From assembly GCA_965208015.1 (NCBI GenBank), contig CBDBNT010000003.1:310001-374000 (forward strand): DNA of 64,000 nucleotides, given 5' to 3'. How positions within the stretch are numbered: position 1 is the first letter of the stretch; every line of letters starts with the position of its first letter. The notes under the pieces were generated by a model. That model saw only the letters and a program-made list of their open reading frames with translations, had not been told where the DNA came from and ran no database searches. The position numbers and the translations under genes were made by a program. Positions 44,394-51,962 of the stretch are shown in pieces. This DNA comes from Bin87 sp965208015 (lineage in GTDB: Bacteria > Chloroflexota > Dehalococcoidia > Lucifugimonadales > UBA3495).

Positions 44394-44837
44394 TCACCAC
44401 TGCAGCCCGGGCTCTCGTTCCTGCAACAGTTCTCCGAACAGCGTCAGGACCTGATCGATGCGCAGCACGACGATGGCGCCGACGCTGCCCTCCAGGTAGC
44501 GTTCGTTCACTAGCCCCGATTCCAGCAGGCGATTGGTCATGTCCTCAAAGACCTGCCCCTCACGGTACACCGAGGCAGTGCAGCGGAACTTCCAGCCGGC
44601 GTCCCGCCCGGCGTTGCGGAAAAGGACGATGACCTTCGGGTTCGCCTCGATGTGCTCCAGCGGGTTGCGTCCAGTGCGATCACGGTAGATCAGCGTGTCG
44701 TCGCCCACCGTGAGCACCGTGCCGATGTATCCGCAGTTGGGCGTGCCGTCATCCGAGGCGGTGGCCACAATGCACGGGTAGCCGTCGTCCCGCGCCCGGT
44801 TAATCAGGCTCGACATTTCTTCGGTCAGCTGAATCAT
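44394..44837 (-). CDS. Pyridoxamine 5'-phosphate oxidase-fold (FMN-binding) protein
   Basis: This 147-residue protein has the split-barrel flavin-binding fold: DDGYPCIVATASDDGTPNCGY, VGDDTLIYRDRTGRNPLEHIEANPKVIVLF. Family members bind FMN, F420 or heme and reduce small substrates; the exact role is open. The ATG with GAGGGG upstream was chosen (MIQLTEEMSS). An ATG ten codons earlier overlaps the stop of the preceding MetE-like gene by ATGA, so coupling to that gene is likely in either case. Confidence 0.78.
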   Translation of the reverse strand: MIQLTEEMSSLINRARDDGYPCIVATASDDGTPNCGYIGTVLTVGDDTLIYRDRTGRNPLEHIEANPKVIVLFRNAGRDAGWKFRCTASVYREGQVFEDMTNRLLESGLVNERYLEGSVGAIVVLRIDQVLTLFGELLQEREPGLQW

Positions 44838-44863
44838 CTCAAACCCCTCAGGCAGCCGGGCAA

Positions 44864-45919
44864 TCATCCGGCGTTGATGTACTCCACGGCGCGACGGTGG
44901 CTTTCCAGCAGGCCGGGCACCCGCGCCGGGTCGGTGCGGCCCCATCCGCATTCGCTGGCCACGCCGAAAGAATCCACGAAATCCCGGACGGCGTCGATGC
45001 GAGCGCGGTCGCCGGCTGCATCGTCGTAGTGGACCAGGCCCAGGATCAGATCGGTGTCCGCGGACACACTCAGTCCCTCCAAGGGCTGGAAATACGCTCG
45101 GTCCGTCCGGTCCTGGGGCACGGGCATGTGAATGAAGTCCAGCCGCCGGCCCGCTCGGTCGGTGATGCCGTTGGCAATCTCCACGAGGATCCCCATGTCC
45201 GTCGGCATCACCAGGTGCTCGTCGCGGGGCGACCCGTAGCACAGGTGGTAACCCAGGTCCACCGTCACGGGGATTGCGGAGCCCAGCCGCCCCAGCTCCG
45301 CAAAGATCTGCTCCTTGTAGTCCGGGGGCCGGTGTGGGAAGTAGTCCTCGAACAGGAGCACCTCCTGGCACACATCCCACTGGATGGACAGCCGCTCGTG
45401 CGGCGCGGACGCGAGAATTTCGTCTACCGCTGACAGCAGTGACTGTTCGTAGGCGGGAATGTACGCGTCCCGCGCCGCCGGGCTCACGTACATGTACGCT
45501 GTGGCCATGGGAGTGGGCAGGGACACCTGGAACCGGACGTCGCCCGGGATCACCCCATCGTCCTGTAAGCGGGCATATATATCAAAGGACTCCAGCGCCG
45601 CCTCAGAATACCCAGTGGGAAAGTCGACGGTGATCGGATCAACCCCCGGCCTGAAGCGAATATATGAAGTTTCGCGCAACAACTGGCCATCCCACTGGTA
45701 AAGGGCATAGGGCGGCTCATCCGGGTCGGGTTCCATGGCCGGATGCTGCTCCAGCATCTCCCGCTGGAACCAGATCCAGCGGCCGCGACGTCCGGTTTCC
45801 CCGTCGGAGATGCGGCGCAGGTGCGGGCCCCAAGCTGCACTCACCGTGCGGAACACGGTTTCCGCATCGGATAGCGGGACACTGCCCACCAGATGCGCCC
45901 AGCTCTTGGCGTCGGCCAT
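44864..45919 (-). CDS. MetE/UROD-like barrel protein
   Basis: This 351-residue protein resembles the C-terminal barrel of cobalamin-independent methionine synthase and the UROD/MetE-like superfamily. It has HLVGSVPLSDAETVF at the start, RFQVSLPTPMATAYM, and SECGWGR near the end, where MetE has its zinc-ligand Cys. HLCYGS supplies another His/Cys pair typical of the metal site. It is too short for methionine synthase and is probably a methyltransferase-like or demethylase enzyme of unknown substrate. GGAGG lies five bases before the ATG. Confidence 0.68.
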   Translation of the reverse strand: MADAKSWAHLVGSVPLSDAETVFRTVSAAWGPHLRRISDGETGRRGRWIWFQREMLEQHPAMEPDPDEPPYALYQWDGQLLRETSYIRFRPGVDPITVDFPTGYSEAALESFDIYARLQDDGVIPGDVRFQVSLPTPMATAYMYVSPAARDAYIPAYEQSLLSAVDEILASAPHERLSIQWDVCQEVLLFEDYFPHRPPDYKEQIFAELGRLGSAIPVTVDLGYHLCYGSPRDEHLVMPTDMGILVEIANGITDRAGRRLDFIHMPVPQDRTDRAYFQPLEGLSVSADTDLILGLVHYDDAAGDRARIDAVRDFVDSFGVASECGWGRTDPARVPGLLESHRRAVEYINAG

Positions 45920-45951
45920 AAGACCTCCGGGTGTCCTGTGCCGATGAGCGT

Positions 45952-47064
45952 CTACCCGATCACCCGACGGAAGTAGTCCAGTGCGTTGCCGCCGACGATC
46001 TTGAGTACGTCCTCGTCGGAGTGGCCCCGCCGGATCAGCCCGCGCACGATGTTCTTGCCGTCGGCCGGCGACTCCAGTCCATTGAGATACGGGGCCGGCA
46101 GCTGGTCCGGCCTCCGACCCAGCAGAACGCGGTGGAAAGCCACGTGGTCGCCCACGGTGGTATCGGTGCCGATGCCCACGTGATCGACGCCAACCAGGTT
46201 TACCATGTAGTCATAGTGGTCCAGGACGCACTCGATGTCCTGCTCGGGGTCGTCGCTCAGCGAGTTGGGCACGGCTGTGATGCAGACCAGGCCGCCGTTG
46301 CGGGCGCAGGCCAGCAGCTCCTCGTCCTTGCGAGTCCGGCCGTTGGGTCGCAGCGTGTAGGAAGCGTTGTGGCTGAACACCGTGGGCGCGCGGGAAATCT
46401 CGATGGCGTCCATCGCCGTGGGCGTCGACGCGTGGGACAGGTCCACCGCCATGCCCAGGTCGTTCATTCGGTGCACCACCTCCACGCCGAATTCGCTCAA
46501 TCCACCCGGATTGCGCTCCGTCTGGCCGTCGCCGATGAAGTTCCGCCGGTTGTAGGTGATGCCGGCCAGGCGCACGCCCATGCCGAACAGCGCGTCCACC
46601 CGCTCGATGCGGTTGCCGATGGCCAGATGCTCCAGGGTGGGCAGAAAGCCGATCTTGCCCTGCTGCCGAGCGGCCATGATCTCGTCCGCGTTGCCCACCC
46701 GCACGATATTATTCTGCGTTGCCACGTCCGCCAGCATCCCGCCAACCTCGGCGGCGATGTCCTCGTATTCCATGAAGGACATGTCGGTGGTGCTCTTGAA
46801 CCCGCTGAAGGCGCTGGCAGTGGTCACCGCCGACCAACCGCCGGCCTCCACCGCCTGGTAGCCGTACTGGTAGCGGCTGGTGCGCAGGAACTCGATGAAC
46901 CGGTCCATGTCCTCCGGCAGCAGGAACGGATGCTGGTGAACGTCGATCATCACTGCTTCGTCCATGATGCGCTCGAAGCGGGTCTGCTCGGGCGCGTTCA
47001 GCGGCACCTCTGATGACGGCACTCGGCCCACCTCGCGGACCATTTCGAAAATCTGCGTGACCAT
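45952..47064 (-). CDS. Membrane dipeptidase-like (peptidase M19) hydrolase
   Basis: This 370-residue protein is a TIM-barrel metal hydrolase of the M19 renal dipeptidase family. The metal-bridging Glu lies in FLPTLEHL, and the two later His ligands in VDLSHAS and VFSHNASY; GVDHVGIGTDT is the conserved late strand. The first site is DVHQH (H43, H45) where M19 enzymes usually have H-x-D, so metal binding may differ. AAGGAGGG precedes the ATG. The likely reaction is cleavage of a dipeptide or related amide; substrate unknown. Confidence 0.82.
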   Translation of the reverse strand: MVTQIFEMVREVGRVPSSEVPLNAPEQTRFERIMDEAVMIDVHQHPFLLPEDMDRFIEFLRTSRYQYGYQAVEAGGWSAVTTASAFSGFKSTTDMSFMEYEDIAAEVGGMLADVATQNNIVRVGNADEIMAARQQGKIGFLPTLEHLAIGNRIERVDALFGMGVRLAGITYNRRNFIGDGQTERNPGGLSEFGVEVVHRMNDLGMAVDLSHASTPTAMDAIEISRAPTVFSHNASYTLRPNGRTRKDEELLACARNGGLVCITAVPNSLSDDPEQDIECVLDHYDYMVNLVGVDHVGIGTDTTVGDHVAFHRVLLGRRPDQLPAPYLNGLESPADGKNIVRGLIRRGHSDEDVLKIVGGNALDYFRRVIG

Positions 47065-47143
47065 AGACGTCCCTCCTTCAAACTACGGTCAATAGCCCGC
47101 GCGGGAATCCCGCCGGATACGCGCGGGCGGTATGGCTCGGCGT

Positions 47144-48025
47144 TCACATCGTGCGCCAGGCCGTTCCTTCCGTCAGGGCCAGGAACTGCTCCACCAGCGC
47201 CGGATTGGACACGATCAGGCCCGGCGAAAACAGGGTCGCATCCTTCAGCGTGGCCCGGTCCAGCACCTGGCCTCCCGCTTCCCGCGCCAGCAGCACGCCG
47301 GATGCGATGTCCCACGCCGAAAGGCTGTGGTGGAAGTACAGGTCAATGCGCCCACAGGCGGCATAGGCCAGGCTGAGCGCGCTGGATCCCATCAACCGGT
47401 ATCCCTGGACCCGAGGCCAGACGCCGGCGGCCATTTCCAGCAGCAGCTTGGCCTGGTCGAAGTTGTAGCCCAGGTCGAAACCCAGCACCGCCTCGTCAAT
47501 GTCGTCGCGGTCGGAAACAGTGATGGGCTGTCCGTTCAGGGAAGCCCCGCGCCCCTGTTGCGCCGAAAACATCTCGTCCCGCACCGGGTCGTAGGTTACG
47601 CCGCAGACCACCTGGTCGCCCTCCGCAATGGCGACCACCACGCAGAAATGCGGAATCCCCTCCGCGAAATTGCGGGTGCCGTCGATGGGGTCCACCACCC
47701 AGGTATACGGCGACGAACCGGAAACGGGAGCCGACTCCTCGGAGAGGATGCCGAAATCAGGGTATTCCCCGGCCACGTAGTCCAGGATCAGCTTTTCGGA
47801 AGCCAGATCGGCGTCGGTGACCACGTTTGCTCGGCCCTTGAGGCTGACTTCCACATCGGTGCGGAAACGCTCCAGGACCAGCTCACCGGCGCGGCGGGCG
47901 GCGGTTTCGCACACCACCAACGCGGACCGGCCGGAGCGGGAAATGGGCAGTTCATCGACGGTTTCGGCAGGCATCAGCGCATACTCACTGGGGCGGTCAG
48001 GATAGGGCAGTCTAGCACCCGCCAT
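47144..48025 (-). CDS. Inositol monophosphatase-family phosphatase
   Basis: This 293-residue protein has both inositol monophosphatase signatures: WVVDPIDGTRNFAEG with the metal-binding Asp residues, and WDIASGVLLAREAGG near the C-terminus, plus the ILSEES metal glutamate pair. It hydrolyses inositol, fructose-bisphosphate, histidinol or related phosphates. The first 17 residues lack similarity, so the true start may be the ATG at 47974. A GC-rich inverted repeat (47095-47103 with 47120-47128) lies just after the stop. Confidence 0.87.
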   Translation of the reverse strand: MAGARLPYPDRPSEYALMPAETVDELPISRSGRSALVVCETAARRAGELVLERFRTDVEVSLKGRANVVTDADLASEKLILDYVAGEYPDFGILSEESAPVSGSSPYTWVVDPIDGTRNFAEGIPHFCVVVAIAEGDQVVCGVTYDPVRDEMFSAQQGRGASLNGQPITVSDRDDIDEAVLGFDLGYNFDQAKLLLEMAAGVWPRVQGYRLMGSSALSLAYAACGRIDLYFHHSLSAWDIASGVLLAREAGGQVLDRATLKDATLFSPGLIVSNPALVEQFLALTEGTAWRTM

Positions 48026-48088
48026 TCCCGGCCGACAACCGAGTTCAACGGCTCATGCTGGTCGATCAGGGTGTGACCGTCCCCGTGC

Positions 48089-48094
48089 TATACT
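48089..48094 (+). promoter_or_regulatory. Extended -10 promoter giving a leaderless NUDIX mRNA
   Basis: TGC-TATACT (TATACT at 48089-48094) ends only six bases before the GTG start, so transcription would begin at about the start codon. The same TGCTATACTGCCGC string occurs before the EthD-like gene near 40890. Confidence 0.45.
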
Positions 48095-48100
48095 GCCGCC

Positions 48101-48559
48101 GTGAGTACGCAGGCAGACAGGCCGCTGGTGGGTGTGGGGGTGGTATTCGTGCGGGCCGGAAAGGTCTTCCTGGCGCAGCGGCAGGGAGCCCATGGCGAGG
48201 CGACGTGGGGCTCCGCTGGCGGACACCTGGAGTTCGGCGAAACCCTGGAGGATTGCGCCCGCAGGGAAGCTCTGGAAGAGCTGGGCGTACAGGTAGGCGA
48301 GCTTCGCGTACTCTGCCTGAGCAACATCGTTGCCTATGGCCGTCACTATGTTGACGTAGAGTTCCTGGGCGATATTGGCGACCAGGATCCGGTCCCCCAG
48401 GCAAGCGACGGATCATTTTGCGAGTACGGCTGGTTTCCCCTGCGTGAGTCGCCCCAGCCGCTGTTCGAACCCATGCGCCTGGCGATTGCCAGCCTGCTGT
48501 CGGGCGACTGGTACCACGCCCCCGCCGGAGAAGGCCCGGGCACGGCCCGTTCCGACTGA
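48101..48559 (+). CDS. NUDIX hydrolase
   Basis: This 152-residue protein carries an exact Nudix box (G-x5-E-x7-R-E-x2-E-E-x-G: GHLEFGETLEDCARREALEE). The flanking strands VGVGVVFVRAGKVFLAQR and CEYGWFPLRE are family-typical. It cleaves nucleoside diphosphates linked to another moiety; the WGSAGGHLEFGE form is common in NTP- or ADP-ribose-cleaving members. It starts with GTG; no ribosome binding site is present, consistent with a leaderless transcript. It diverges from the inositol phosphatase gene. Confidence 0.9.
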   Translation: MSTQADRPLVGVGVVFVRAGKVFLAQRQGAHGEATWGSAGGHLEFGETLEDCARREALEELGVQVGELRVLCLSNIVAYGRHYVDVEFLGDIGDQDPVPQASDGSFCEYGWFPLRESPQPLFEPMRLAIASLLSGDWYHAPAGEGPGTARSD

Positions 48560-48644
48560 CGTGAATGCGGTCCAAACGCGCCCCGAGAGCATCCGAAATC
48601 GTTGGCCGATTTCCTGAAATCCGCGAATTGGTGACATCCGACGC

Positions 48645-48674
48645 ATGACAATCAAGCGGCATATTTGATATAAT
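48645..48674 (+). promoter_or_regulatory. Probable sigma-70 promoter of gyrB
   Basis: ATGACA (48645-48650), an 18-base spacer and a perfect TATAAT (48669-48674) with a TGA extension just before it lie 99 bases ahead of the gyrB ATG. Confidence 0.65.
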
Positions 48675-48773
48675 GCTAAGGGTGTCCATACTGGACATTG
48701 TTGCACTGCGTTACAGTGATGGCCTCAACATATTCACGTTGACAGAGGCTTGGGACCGGAGAAACCATTCAGC

Positions 48774-50765
48774 ATGACTCAACAAGTAATATTACCTGCA
48801 ACAGAAGACTCGTCCGAATATACGTCGGACAATATTCAAGTATTGAAAGGATTGGAAGCGGTACGCGTGCGGCCGGGAATGTACATCGGCAGCACCGGAG
48901 TGGATGGCCTCCATCATCTGATCAAAGAGTTGCTGGACAATGCAGTGGACGAGGCTTTGGCCGGCCACTGCGACCGCATCGACGTCCGCATCGCAGCCGA
49001 TGGCGCGGTCAGCGTCTCCGACAACGGACGTGGCATCCCCGTTGACGTCCATCCGGATACCGGCGTCTCTGGCCTGGAAACGGTCATGACCACCCTGCAC
49101 GCCGGCGGCAAGTTCGACGGCGCCGCCTACAAAGTGTCCGGCGGCCTCCACGGCGTGGGAGCCTCCGTCGTGAACGCCCTGGCCTCCAAACTCCACGCCG
49201 AAGTGTGCCGCGGCGGCGTTCGCTACACCCAGGACTACGCCAAAGGCATCCCCACCACCGACCTCCAGCAGCACCAGCGCGTGCGCAAGCAGGGCACCAC
49301 GGTCACCTACTACGCGGACCCCGAAATCTTCCCCGAGATCACATACGACTTCGGCCGCCTGGTGGCCCAACTCCGCCAAACCGCCTATCTCAACAAGGGC
49401 CTGGAAATCTGCCTGGTCAGCGAGTTCCACAACGCCGAGCGCAACGGAGACATCGAGCGCTGCTTCTTCTTCGACACCGGCGTCGCCAGCATGGTGAAAA
49501 ACATCAACCGCAAGCGCAACGTCGTGATGCCGGACCCGTTCTACTACCAGCGCATTGCCGAGGACGCCGACGTAGAAGTGGCCTTCCAGTACCACCACAC
49601 CGACGGCCACGACAACCTGGCCGCGGACGAGCGCACCTTCGCCAACTGCATCCTGACCCCCGAGGGCGGGACGCACCTGGCCGGCTTCCGTTCCGCGCTG
49701 ACCCGAGTGCTCAACGACTACGCTCGCAAGCAGAACTACCTGAAGGACCCCAAGGACTCCTTCAGCGGCGAGGACACCCGCGGCGGCCTGGTGGCCGTGG
49801 TCAGCGTGAAGCTGGGTGACCCGCAGTTCGAGGGCCAGACCAAGAACAAGCTCAGCAACCCCGAAATCCGCAGCCGGGTGGAAGCGGCAACGTCTGAGGG
49901 TCTCACCCGCTTCCTTGAGGAAAACCCCACCGCGGCCAAGGGCGTCATCGAGAAGGTCCAGACTAACCACGCGGCCCGCGAGGCGGCGCGACGCGCCCGT
50001 GACCTGGTGCTCCGCAAGAACGCCCTGGACGGCACCTCCCTCCCTGGCAAGTTGGCCGACTGCGCGGAGCGCGATCCCGCCAAGTCGGAACTCTACATCG
50101 TGGAGGGCGAATCGGCCGGCGGGTCGGCCAAGATGGGCCGGGACCGCCAGTTCCAGGCCATATTGCCGCTCAAGGGCAAGATCCTCAACGTGGAGCGCTT
50201 CCTCGACAAGGTGGAGCGCATTCTGAGCCACGAGGAAATTCGGGCCATCATCTCAGCGGTGGGCACCGGCGAGGGCGAGGCCTTCGACATCTCCAAGCTC
50301 CGCTACCACCACATCATCATCATGACCGACGCCGACGTGGACGGTTCGCACATCCGCACGCTCATCCTCACCTACTTTTACCGGCGCATGCGCGAGCTCA
50401 TCGAGGGCGGGTTCCTCTACATCGCCCAGCCGCCGCTCTACCGAGTGCAGCGCGGACGGAACATCGCCTACGCCTACTCCGAGGAGGAAAAGGACGCGCT
50501 GATGAAGCGGATGTCCACCGCGCGGTCCGAGCCTTCGATCCAGCGTTACAAGGGTCTCGGCGAGATGAACGCCGACCAGCTCTGGGAAACTACCATGGAC
50601 CCGTCGGCGCGCAAGATGCTGAAAGTGACCATCAACGACATCGACGACGTGGACAGCATAGAGGATACGGATGAGGTGTTTGCCATGTTGATGGGCGAGC
50701 AGGTCGCCCCGCGCAAGAATTTCATCCAGCGCCACGCCACCGAAGTCCAGAATCTGGACGTCTAG
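48774..50765 (+). CDS. gyrB: DNA gyrase subunit B
   Basis: This 663-residue type IIA topoisomerase ATPase subunit has the GHKL ATP site (LIKELLDNAVDEALAG, DNGRGIPVDVH, GGLHGVGASVVNALA) and the TOPRIM motifs EGESAGGSAKMGRD and TDADVDGSHIRTLIL. The C-terminal QRYKGLGEMNADQLWETTMDP completes the set. With GyrA (not in the window) it introduces negative supercoils. The size fits both GyrB and ParE; GyrB is favoured for sequence and single-copy context. The ATG MTQQ was chosen over a TTG eight codons earlier. Confidence 0.93.
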   Translation: MTQQVILPATEDSSEYTSDNIQVLKGLEAVRVRPGMYIGSTGVDGLHHLIKELLDNAVDEALAGHCDRIDVRIAADGAVSVSDNGRGIPVDVHPDTGVSGLETVMTTLHAGGKFDGAAYKVSGGLHGVGASVVNALASKLHAEVCRGGVRYTQDYAKGIPTTDLQQHQRVRKQGTTVTYYADPEIFPEITYDFGRLVAQLRQTAYLNKGLEICLVSEFHNAERNGDIERCFFFDTGVASMVKNINRKRNVVMPDPFYYQRIAEDADVEVAFQYHHTDGHDNLAADERTFANCILTPEGGTHLAGFRSALTRVLNDYARKQNYLKDPKDSFSGEDTRGGLVAVVSVKLGDPQFEGQTKNKLSNPEIRSRVEAATSEGLTRFLEENPTAAKGVIEKVQTNHAAREAARRARDLVLRKNALDGTSLPGKLADCAERDPAKSELYIVEGESAGGSAKMGRDRQFQAILPLKGKILNVERFLDKVERILSHEEIRAIISAVGTGEGEAFDISKLRYHHIIIMTDADVDGSHIRTLILTYFYRRMRELIEGGFLYIAQPPLYRVQRGRNIAYAYSEEEKDALMKRMSTARSEPSIQRYKGLGEMNADQLWETTMDPSARKMLKVTINDIDDVDSIEDTDEVFAMLMGEQVAPRKNFIQRHATEVQNLDV

Positions 50766-50794
50766 TTCACCCTTCGGTTCCGGGGGGCACCGCG

Positions 50795-51328
50795 ATGCGA
50801 CGTGACGGCCTGGTCGTCCTGATCCCCGAGGACGAGTTGAAAGCCGGCGTCGCCACGCTGGCCCGCGAAATCGACCGCGATTACGCGACCACCGGCGTAG
50901 TGATCGTATGCGTCCTCAAGGGAGCGGCGATCTTCACCGCCGACCTGTTGCGGGCATTGAGCGCCGAGGTGCATCGCCTGGAGTTCGTGAGGGCCAGCAG
51001 CTACGGCAGTGGCACCGAGTCATCCGGAGATGTCAGGCTGGCCGGCATCCTCGACCCCAGACATCTCGGCGGCCAGCACGTCCTCATTGTCGACGATATC
51101 GCGGACACCGGCTTTACCTGCGTCGCCGTGAAGGACTACATCCGCAGTCTGGCCCCGGCTTCGTTGCGCTATTGCACGCTGCTGGACAAACCGGAGCGCC
51201 GCGAAGTCGAAGTCCAGTACGACTACGTCGGGTTCACCATCCCCAACCACTTCGTCGTTGGCTACGGCATGGATTTCGACGAACGCTACCGGGGCCTGCC
51301 GGCGATTTACTACTTTCCGGAGACCTGA
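50795..51328 (+). CDS. hpt: Hypoxanthine phosphoribosyltransferase
   Basis: This 177-residue enzyme salvages hypoxanthine or guanine with PRPP. It has VVIVCVLKGAAIFTADLLRAL, the flexible loop with ASSYGSGTESSG, the PRPP motif VLIVDDIADTGFT, and the terminal FVVGYGMDFDERYRGLP. Its length matches the family. It begins 29 bases after gyrB on the same strand and could be read from the gyrB promoter. Confidence 0.93.
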   Translation: MRRDGLVVLIPEDELKAGVATLAREIDRDYATTGVVIVCVLKGAAIFTADLLRALSAEVHRLEFVRASSYGSGTESSGDVRLAGILDPRHLGGQHVLIVDDIADTGFTCVAVKDYIRSLAPASLRYCTLLDKPERREVEVQYDYVGFTIPNHFVVGYGMDFDERYRGLPAIYYFPET

Positions 51329-51425
51329 ACGGGAGATTGCCAGCGCCCAACCGAAACCCGCCGGCTGGCAGTTGATTGACCTGCTTTGTCTCAAGTCGTT
51401 ACAATTCTCCCAACGCAGGAGAGAG

Positions 51426-51902
51426 ATGAGTACGGACGTTATCACGATCATCGGCGCACTGGTAAGCATCGCCACCCTCATCGCCTTGGTCGGCGGCGGA
51501 TTCTACTGGTGGGGACGCCTGTCCAGCCGGGTCGACGGGCTGGACCGGGAAGTACAATCGTTGCGCGACGACGTGAAGTCCGTGCGTGAAGACGTCCAAT
51601 CCGTCCGCAATGAACTGAATGGCGAACTGCAATCCGTCCGCGGCGAACTGCAATCCGTCCGCAATGAACTGAACGGCGAACTGCAATCCGTCCGCGGCGA
51701 ACTGCAATCCTTGCGCGTCGAACTGCTGACAGAGATTCGGTTGAGCGAGGAAAGGATACTGACCGCCCTGACGCACCACTCCCACGTCTCGCCGGACGCC
51801 GGCCCGCCGGTGTTCTGGCAGCCCATTGGCGCGCCTAATCCGCCGTCAACCGAGGCGGCAGCGGCAGCCCAAAACGCGGGCGTTGACGCGCCGGCCTCGT
51901 AG
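51426..51902 (+). CDS. Membrane-anchored coiled-coil protein with internal repeats
   Basis: This 158-residue protein has one N-terminal transmembrane helix (IIGALVSIATLIALVGGGFYWW). A coiled coil of repeated SVR-NEL/GEL-Q units follows to about residue 105, then a low-complexity Ala/Pro tail. AGGAGAG precedes the ATG. The coil is encoded by two near-identical 54-base repeats (51597-51704). Its fold resembles the other coiled-coil protein at 60520-61662 in general style only. Function unknown. Confidence 0.65.
   Translation: MSTDVITIIGALVSIATLIALVGGGFYWWGRLSSRVDGLDREVQSLRDDVKSVREDVQSVRNELNGELQSVRGELQSVRNELNGELQSVRGELQSLRVELLTEIRLSEERILTALTHHSHVSPDAGPPVFWQPIGAPNPPSTEAAAAAQNAGVDAPAS
51597..51704 (+). 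repeat. Two tandem 54-base repeats in the coiled-coil gene
   Basis: 51597-51650 and 51651-51704 differ at only one position (AAT/AAC). Each is itself made of a 33-base and a 21-base subunit that start alike (CAATCCGTCCGC). Multiples of three keep the frame. Confidence 0.9.
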
Positions 51903-51962
51903 CGATCGGCGCGGGCTTAAAACCCGCCCCTCTGAGATCATCGTTTTACTCTTCCCCCCGGT

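Noticed and set aside
48792..50231. A 479-codon minus-strand open frame opposite gyrB
   Set aside because: It lies wholly inside gyrB, shows no family features and is a composition artefact.
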